From Bacteroidota bacterium (GTDB lineage: Bacteria > Bacteroidota > Bacteroidia > Bacteroidales > UBA12481): a DNA stretch of 9,773 nt. The stretch spans positions 1-9,773 of the forward strand of contig JAUVKA010000117.1 of NCBI GenBank assembly GCA_030592205.1, given 5' to 3'. Below are positions 1 through 6,400 of this stretch, piece after piece. Position 1 is the stretch's first letter. Each line of letters starts with the position of its first letter. The translations under genes and the position numbers were made by a program. The notes beneath the pieces are model-generated. The model saw only the letters and a list, made by a program, of their open reading frames with translations, was not told the DNA's origin and ran no database searches.

Positions 1-4
1 GGTT

Positions 5-1018
5 TCAGGAAACAAATAAATAATTCACCCCTTCACAATATCCTCTGCTATTAAGAAATTCCCGTATCTCCTTTTTGATATTCATTTGTTTAAGATAAAC
101 CAGGATGAATATCTTGCCGGGAGGGGGGATGTCATTATAATACACAACTTTATGATCTAATTGACGATTCTTTTTTGTATCGATATAGCATTCAATTTCA
201 ATTCCGTACTGCTTTATCAAGCTGGCTCTCCGTCGTGAAATCCTACTGGCACCCCAAACAGCGATTTGAGGATGAAATGGATTATTTTTCTTTAACCAGA
301 GAGCCAGATATTTTGTTTTTATCCGATAAAATGCAGAATCACTGTATATTGATTGTGTTCTTGTTATACGGGTATCTGAATCATGCCAATTCAGGACAGT
401 TTCATTCAGTTTTCCAATTTTCACACCCTCACTTAACCAGCGCAGCCACATTTCATAATCTTCGGGAAAATCCCCCTGTTTATACATCCCATGTTTTTCA
501 GCAGTTTCTTTTCGCCACATTGCAGAAGGATTCGCAATGGGGGATTCAATGAATTGACTGTTAAGTATATCACTATATGATTGAACAGAGTTTACCCAAT
601 CTACATAGCGAGCGAAACCTTTAGTATTATCCGAATGACTGATATGCTTAACCTTTCCCGCAACTGCCCCATAATCCAGGTTTGCATCCAAAAATCCAGC
701 CTGTAGTTCCAGTCGATTTGGATAAGCCCAGTCATCTGCATCCATCCGGGCTATGTATTTGCCCCTGGCCTGTAATGAACCGGTGTTGGACGCAAACATC
801 ACGCCCTGTCTATTTTCATGAATTAGGATGAAACGCCTGTCTTTGGCCACCCATTTTTGTGCAATCTGAACACTTTTATCCGAAGAGTTATTGTTGATGA
901 GAATGCATTCAAAGCTTTTAAAGCTCTGTGCTGCAATGCTCTCAATAGCCCTGCTCAGGGTTGAGCCTGCATTGTAGAATGGCAGTACTACTGAAACTTC
1001 AGGTATCATCTTGTTCAT
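5..1018 (-). CDS. Family 2 glycosyltransferase with C-terminal Rossmann-like extension
   Basis: This 337-residue protein is a complete GT-A fold, family 2 glycosyltransferase. It would transfer a sugar from a nucleotide-sugar donor to a glycan or lipid acceptor at the cytoplasmic face of the membrane. The N-terminus has the family's first strand (SVVLPFYN, residues 9-16) and the LINNNSSDKS donor loop (40-49). The metal-binding motif is MDADD (92-96). A likely catalytic-base motif, FPEDYEMW (184-191), follows at the usual distance. From about residue 250 a separate segment begins with IAVWGAS (252-258), which looks like a short Rossmann-type nucleotide-binding unit and is not part of the minimal GT2 domain. 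No membrane helices are visible. The start at 1018 is chosen because a good -7 element lies upstream; Met4 is an alternative start. The gene diverges from the DUF1080 gene. Acceptor and donor cannot be told from sequence; a role in surface polysaccharide or O-antigen synthesis is inference. Confidence 0.93.
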   Translation of the reverse strand: MNKMIPEVSVVLPFYNAGSTLSRAIESIAAQSFKSFECILINNNSSDKSVQIAQKWVAKDRRFILIHENRQGVMFASNTGSLQARGKYIARMDADDWAYPNRLELQAGFLDANLDYGAVAGKVKHISHSDNTKGFARYVDWVNSVQSYSDILNSQFIESPIANPSAMWRKETAEKHGMYKQGDFPEDYEMWLRWLSEGVKIGKLNETVLNWHDSDTRITRTQSIYSDSAFYRIKTKYLALWLKKNNPFHPQIAVWGASRISRRRASLIKQYGIEIECYIDTKKNRQLDHKVVYYNDIPPPGKIFILVYLKQMNIKKEIREFLNSRGYCEGVNYLFVS

Positions 1019-1045
1019 TAAAGCAAAAAGTCTTCAATTATTCTT

Positions 1046-1053
1046 CAAAATTA
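1046..1053 (-). promoter_or_regulatory. Putative -7 promoter element for the glycosyltransferase gene
   Basis: On the minus strand this reads TAATTTTG, a full match to the Bacteroidota -7 consensus TAnnTTTG. It sits 27 bp upstream of the glycosyltransferase ATG and would give a short leader of about 20 nt. No clear TTTG -33 element lies 19 bp further upstream, only an AT-rich ATTTAT, so the call rests on the -7 box and its position. Confidence 0.4.
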
Positions 1054-1154
1054 GCAAGAATCAACAGTATTTTGATAAATCATCCATCCAAGTTTGTTAT
1101 CCCAGCTTATATTTCGCAATTTTATGTGTTTCCTAAACCAAAATATTGATACAA

Positions 1155-1919
1155 ATGAAAAGACTTATTCTTTACTTATCCCTGGCTGTTTTTGTCATAT
1201 CTTTTTTTGCTTGTAATAACACTCAAAGTACAGATTCAGATTCATTATTATCTGAGCTCGATAATGATGCTCCTCTCAATAAATTGACGAGCAAGGAGAA
1301 AAGAGCAGGCTGGATACTCTTGTTTGATGGGCAAAGCCTTGATGGCTGGCGAGGCTTCAACCTTGAGAAAGCCCCGGAGTGCTGGAAGGTAGAAGACGGA
1401 ATCCTGAAGATTATTAACGCCGGGGGAGCAGAAAGTGCCGAGGGTATTATTACTGATAAAAAGTATTTGGCTTTTGCCTTGTCGCTGGAGTTCCAATTAA
1501 CACCTGCAGCTAATAGTGGAATTTTGTATCACGTTGGAGAAGACCCAAAATATACCTATGCTTATGAAACGGGGACGGAATATCAGCTTATTGATCATGA
1601 CGGATGGCCTGATCCACTGGAAGGTTGGCAGATTTGTGGAGCTAATTATGCTATGCACGCTCCCAAAGTAAGAACATTTAAGCCTGTTGGTGAATGGAAT
1701 AGGGCACTGTTGGTTGTTGAGGGAAATAAAGTAACGCATGTACTTAATGGTGAAGTGATTGTTGAGTATGTGAAATATTCTGATGAATGGATTAAGCTGA
1801 GGAATAGTGGTAAATGGAGTGATTTCCCCGACTATGGAAGATTCGACGAAGGGCACATCTGCCTACAGAATCACGGAACAATAGTTTATTTTAAGAACAT
1901 CAAAATCAATGAATTATAA
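1155..1919 (+). CDS. DUF1080 / 3-keto-disaccharide hydrolase family lipoprotein
   Basis: This 254-residue protein belongs to the DUF1080 family (PF06439, now named 3-keto-disaccharide hydrolase), a concanavalin-like beta-sandwich that acts on 3-keto glycosides. ATG at 1155 is preferred over an in-frame TTG at 1146 because it starts a clean lipoprotein signal: MKR, a hydrophobic stretch, then a lipobox ending FFAC with Cys20 as the lipidated residue. A polar linker rich in Ser, Asp and Asn follows. The domain starts with W53-ILLFDG and continues with W.VEDGIL, a NSGILYH strand, the family hallmark ETGTEYQLIDH (138-148), GEWNRALLVV, and a closing LQNHG (237-241) followed by YFKNIKI. It is full length. 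The Tat-exported oxidoreductase starts 38 bp downstream, so the two are probably one operon acting in sequence on oxidised sugars in the periplasm or at the cell surface. Substrate is not predictable; hydrolase activity is inferred from the family. Confidence 0.93.
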   Translation: MKRLILYLSLAVFVISFFACNNTQSTDSDSLLSELDNDAPLNKLTSKEKRAGWILLFDGQSLDGWRGFNLEKAPECWKVEDGILKIINAGGAESAEGIITDKKYLAFALSLEFQLTPAANSGILYHVGEDPKYTYAYETGTEYQLIDHDGWPDPLEGWQICGANYAMHAPKVRTFKPVGEWNRALLVVEGNKVTHVLNGEVIVEYVKYSDEWIKLRNSGKWSDFPDYGRFDEGHICLQNHGTIVYFKNIKINEL

Positions 1920-1920
1920 C

Positions 1921-1944
1921 CGGATAACCGGATAACTGGATAAC
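1921..1944 (+). repeat. Three-copy 8-bp tandem array between two operon genes
   Basis: Three head-to-tail octamers are seen: CGGATAAC, CGGATAAC and TGGATAAC. The array starts one base after the stop of the DUF1080 gene and ends 13 bp before the ATG of the oxidoreductase. A second octamer array with a related unit lies at 9054-9085, also right after a stop codon. Function unknown; the position suggests a dispersed intergenic repeat of this lineage. Confidence 0.8.
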
Positions 1945-1957
1945 CTAATAGATAAAT

Positions 1958-3451
1958 ATGTCAACGAATAATTATTCCCGTCGTGATTTTATAAAGAATA
2001 CAGCAATGGTAGGAGCAGGATTTACAATAGTGCCAAGTTTGGCCGTTAGTGGTTTGGGCCATACAGCACCAAGCGATAAACTAAATATTGTTGGAATTGG
2101 GGTAGGGGGGAAAGGCCATGCCAATCTTTTGGCAATGAGCAATGAGAATGTTATCGGTCTGTGTGATGTTGACTGGAAGTATTCGGCCGGGTGCTTTGAT
2201 TCCTTCCCAATGGCTAAAAAATACTATGATTGGAGAAAGATGTTTGATGAGCTGGGCGATTCAATTGATGGAGTAATGGTTGCTACTGCTGATCATACAC
2301 ATGCTATTGTTGCAGCCACAGCCATTTCCATGGGCAAGCATGTTTATTGCCAGAAACCTCTTACTCATTCGGTATATGAGTCTCGGCTTTTGACCAGGCT
2401 GGCAGCCAAACACAGAGTGGCAACCCAGATGGGTAACCAGGGGAATTCCGGTGACGGCGTCCGTGAGTTATGTGAATGGATCTGGAATGGGGAAATTGGA
2501 GAAATAAATGAGGTTCACACCTGGACTAACCGGCCGATCTGGCCACAGGGCTTGATGCGCCCAACTGAGAATATGACACCGGCTGATACTCTGAACTGGG
2601 ACCTCTTTATAGGGCCTGCAGCGATGCGGCCGTACAATGAAATTTACACCCCATGGAACTGGCGTGGTTGGTGGGATTTTGGAACCGGGGCCTTCGGTGA
2701 TATGGCCTGTCATGTTATGGATCCGGTATATCAGGCTCTGAAGCTTGGATATCCTGATACCATCGATGGTAGCTCTACACTACTGAATATCGAAAGTGCT
2801 CCCCATGCCGAAAAGGTAAAATTTCGCTTTCCGGCCAGAAAAGATCTCGATAAAGTTAAGATGCCGGAAGCAGATGTATATTGGTATGATGGAGGTTTAT
2901 TTCCTGATCGTCCTGAGAATATGGAAGATGGAGAGAAGTTTCTGAATGATGGCATGGGAGGATGTATGTTCATTGGATCACGTGACACCCTGATGTGCGA
3001 TACAGGAGGTTTCAATCCCAGATTATTGTCCGGTCGCAAGCCCGAAGTAAAACCCTACCTGAGAAGAATCCCCAAAGCTATTGGCTACGTGGATGGACCT
3101 CACGAGCAGGAGTGGACACGGGCATGCAAGGAAACTCCCGAGAGCAGGGTTGAAGGGACAGCCAATTTTGCCTATGCCGGTCCATTTAATGAAATGGTTT
3201 TATTGGGAGTTCTGGCAGTCAGACTGCAAGGTTTAAATAAAACCCTGAAATGGGATGCTGAAAATATGAAGTTCACCAATATCTCGGATAATGAGACATT
3301 TAGGGTTGTCACTTCAGATGATTTCAAAGTTGTTGAGGGTCACCCGCATTTCGAAACAAAATATGCCACATTGAATGCCCTTGAGGTGGCAAATGAATAC
3401 ATTCGGCATACATACAGGGATGGTTGGCGTTTGCCGGATATGCCTACTTAA
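1958..3451 (+). CDS. Tat-exported Gfo/Idh/MocA family oxidoreductase
   Basis: This 497-residue NAD(P)-dependent sugar oxidoreductase is of the Gfo/Idh/MocA family. It begins with a twin-arginine signal, SRRDFIKN (7-14), followed by a mild hydrophobic stretch, so it should be exported folded with its cofactor bound. The Rossmann fold follows: GIGVGGKG (46-53), then VATADHTHA and the cofactor/catalytic motif CQKPL (131-135). Gln132 replaces the Glu of the usual EKP; Lys133 is kept. The C-terminal alpha/beta domain has GTGAFGDMACHVMD (242-255), where Asp248 and His252 are the likely active-site pair. The length suits the long Tat-exported Bacteroidota/Planctomycetota subgroup. Its neighbour is a DUF1080 hydrolase; together they may interconvert glycosides and their 3-keto forms, which is inference from the families. 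The 3' end overlaps the end of the convergent giant gene by 8 bp. Residues 466-497 have a diverged second copy at 8955-9053. Confidence 0.93.
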   Translation: MSTNNYSRRDFIKNTAMVGAGFTIVPSLAVSGLGHTAPSDKLNIVGIGVGGKGHANLLAMSNENVIGLCDVDWKYSAGCFDSFPMAKKYYDWRKMFDELGDSIDGVMVATADHTHAIVAATAISMGKHVYCQKPLTHSVYESRLLTRLAAKHRVATQMGNQGNSGDGVRELCEWIWNGEIGEINEVHTWTNRPIWPQGLMRPTENMTPADTLNWDLFIGPAAMRPYNEIYTPWNWRGWWDFGTGAFGDMACHVMDPVYQALKLGYPDTIDGSSTLLNIESAPHAEKVKFRFPARKDLDKVKMPEADVYWYDGGLFPDRPENMEDGEKFLNDGMGGCMFIGSRDTLMCDTGGFNPRLLSGRKPEVKPYLRRIPKAIGYVDGPHEQEWTRACKETPESRVEGTANFAYAGPFNEMVLLGVLAVRLQGLNKTLKWDAENMKFTNISDNETFRVVTSDDFKVVEGHPHFETKYATLNALEVANEYIRHTYRDGWRLPDMPT

Positions 3452-6400
3452 TAATTATTTTCGAGACCTCAAGTCTATCTGCCTGTCGGATACGAACGAA
3501 ATATAATCCAGGTGAAACAAAACTGCCGTCTTTTTGCATCCTGTCCCATCCTATTTGGTTCACACCAATTGAAGGCATCCCTTTGAAAAGACAGACAATC
3601 CTGGCTCCGGTGAGATCATAAATTGCTACATCAGTTTCGGTACTACTAGTGGAGGTATATTCAATTGTAAGCGATTCGCTGAATGGATTTGGAAATACCT
3701 GTGTTTCAAAATCAGGAATATTTAACTCCATTTCTAATCCCGATGAGTGAACAGTGAAATTCACAGTCAGCTCTGTAGTATTTCCCTGGTAGTCTCCAGC
3801 TATAATTGTCATCTGATGTTCACCTATTTCCATTGGCTCTTTAGGCAGGTGAGCAATAATTGAATTGACAGGATCCCAGGTAGCATTAAGCTCCACATCA
3901 TCCAGGATTATCCTGGTACGTGATAAATCTACACCAACACCCATCCGGCCTTCATACAGTTTGGCCCAAATCCTTGTATTAGGAGCTACATCGTATTCCT
4001 CTTTTGGATTATAGTCTATGATTTCCGGAGCGGTTTTATCATATTCCGGAAATATCTCAATGCCAACTGCATAGGTAGCCGAGCGAGTAATATCTACAGA
4101 TACTGAATCCGGATCTGTGCATAGATCTTCATCCATCCTGATCCAGCTGATGGTTTCGGGAACATATCGATAGATCCGGGCAAGGGCTTTATCCTCTTCA
4201 GTGAAACCCAGTTCAGTCAACATTTCGGCATTAATAGCCAGCTTTAACTGTAAGGCTTCAAACTCGTCAACCAGTTCATCGTCCTCATTAAAAAGGCTGA
4301 CATCAAATGCAAAGCTGGTAAGGTAAAGCTCAGATTCTGAAGTATTCCCTGATTTCATATTCCAGGGTTTATTTTCTTTGCCAACGCGGTTTGAACTGTA
4401 TCGGTATTGCAGACGGGAATCCATGAATGGGTCGTCCCAGATGCTCCATTTCCTTGGATCAGCTGAAGTGATTTTTGCTGTAGCTGCACTCCAGGTATTG
4501 CCGGCCAGTTCGCAGGTCCCATCTAATGTTGAAGATGCAAAGTCGATACCATACTCAAGGGCAAATTCGAAAACTTCAACAAGGTTAGCGATGCCATCTG
4601 TCACCAGGGCGATTGCACCATAAAAAAGGTCTTCCATCTCATCTGTAAGACTAAAGATCTTGTCATTGGAGGATACTCCTGCAGATTTGTATAGAGGAAG
4701 AAGCATCCCATGTGCTATGATGTAATCCGATTTGGGAGCTGACAATTCATCAAAGTATGTGAGATTTACACCGAAGCTTAGGCCGGCTCCTATTCCAACG
4801 GCGAGATCAAGACCGATTGATAAATCAAAATCAATACCTTTCGTCCATTGTTCACCTATCTCCACTGTGATGTGATCCTCTGGGGTAAGGAGGGTATCTT
4901 CCTGCATACAAAAAAACTCCTGAATATTACCGCTAAGCTGATCAACACCTACCCGGAGATCGGGAATCCCGGAGCCGGGTTCAAAAATGTGATATACATC
5001 ATTGATAAGAGTACCTGTGCGATTAATCCCATCAACAATTACGACCTTTGGTACATTGATGTCCATGCTATAACCATTGAAACCAGTGCCGTAAGCCAGA
5101 CTGGCTGATTCAAAGGCCAGATATCCCAGATTGAGGGCATTGAATCCATCTGAGGTGGAAAAATCAGCGCCCAAAGAGATTTCTGATCCTAAAGAATAGC
5201 CGAAGACACTAAAAAGATCAATATCTGCCACCTCAAGATTAAGCAATCCCATATCAAAGCCATTAGCCAGAGCTAATTGAAAGCTTAGTTCATCGGTTTG
5301 TACATAATGAATCATGCTTCCCCCCATTGCCATTGATGCAGATGCTTCGGCAAAAGTAAACTCAGGCAATCCTGAACTTTCACCTGCAGAAAGGCTGAAT
5401 TCAATACCCACGCTTCCTTCAATATTCGCACCGAGGTTCCATGATTCAAAAAGATCATCATAAATTTCATTCACATCCGGGTTAACAACTTTAAGGGATT
5501 GTATAACTGCTGTCATCACGATACCAAAATAAGGACTGGTAGCTGTGGCTCCTATGGAAAGTGTTTCCAAAACATAGGCGGCTTTAGCTTTCAATATAAG
5601 ATCGGGATCGGAATGATCACCAGGAAATAGAAGGGTTTGTCCAACGGTTCCTGTAGTGCTGATCTCAGCACTGGCACCGGCTTCAACGACATCAATTACA
5701 GTATTGACAGAAGGGGCTTCAACACCAACACTTACACCGGCCTCCAATCTTCTGGAAATCCATTCGTTGCCGGAGCCGTCGCGTTCAAAGGTCATGCCCA
5801 TACCGCCATGTCCTGAAGCCGAAACAGATGCAGCGGCAACGGATGGACCAGCTCCAATACCTCCGGCAATCAATGAAGCTCCAACGCTCCCCCCGGCAAA
5901 AAGATCAATACTCTGGGTAATGCTCTTAGGAACCAGGTTGACATCAAAATCTGCGGGCTTATTTTTCAACTTCAGCCACCCGCCTGAATGGTCAAGGGAG
6001 TCGGGAAATGAGACTGGGAAAACACCTGTTTTTGTAATTACGCTTAGATCCATCTTAAATTGCATTACTCCCTTACCAAGATATGTGCCTGTCATGGGGA
6101 AGGTCTCGCGTTTTGAGCCCATGAACCAGCTGAAAGAGAATCCTTCAGGTATGAGCGAACCGACATCACTTACGTAATAATATAAATAATTAACTGATTC
6201 AACTGCAAGGTCGTCATAACCAAAAGGTTCACATGCACCAGCCAGATCAATCTCAGTATTTCCTATAGAATAAAACTTGTATGCTGATGCATCAAGATCG
6301 TCTATATGAACCTTCAGTTCAACTTTACGAGGGAATGGACCTTCTTCATCGGCTATATAGGTAAGGACATAAAGATTCTGTAATTGACCCGATATCATGC

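Noticed and set aside
175..552. Plus-strand open frame of 125 codons opposite the glycosyltransferase gene
   Set aside because: It is antisense to a well-supported glycosyltransferase, with no recognisable motif and no promoter or start signal.
1108..1115. TATATTTC as a -7 element for the DUF1080 gene
   Set aside because: It has one mismatch to TAnnTTTG and no TTTG at the right distance (the nearest leaves an 11-bp spacer). The operon promoter is not resolved.
1146..1154. Upstream TTG start for the DUF1080 lipoprotein
   Set aside because: It would add only MIQ before the natural MKR of a lipoprotein signal peptide; ATG at 1155 fits better.
1921..1944. CRISPR-like or regulatory array
   Set aside because: Units are 8 bp with no spacers, so this is a simple tandem repeat and not a CRISPR array.
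5656..6177. Plus-strand open frame of 173 codons opposite the giant gene
   Set aside because: It is Pro/Ser/Thr-rich with no domain-like pattern, and lies wholly antisense to a gene with clear domains. It is a shadow of the Gly/Ala-rich codons on the other strand.
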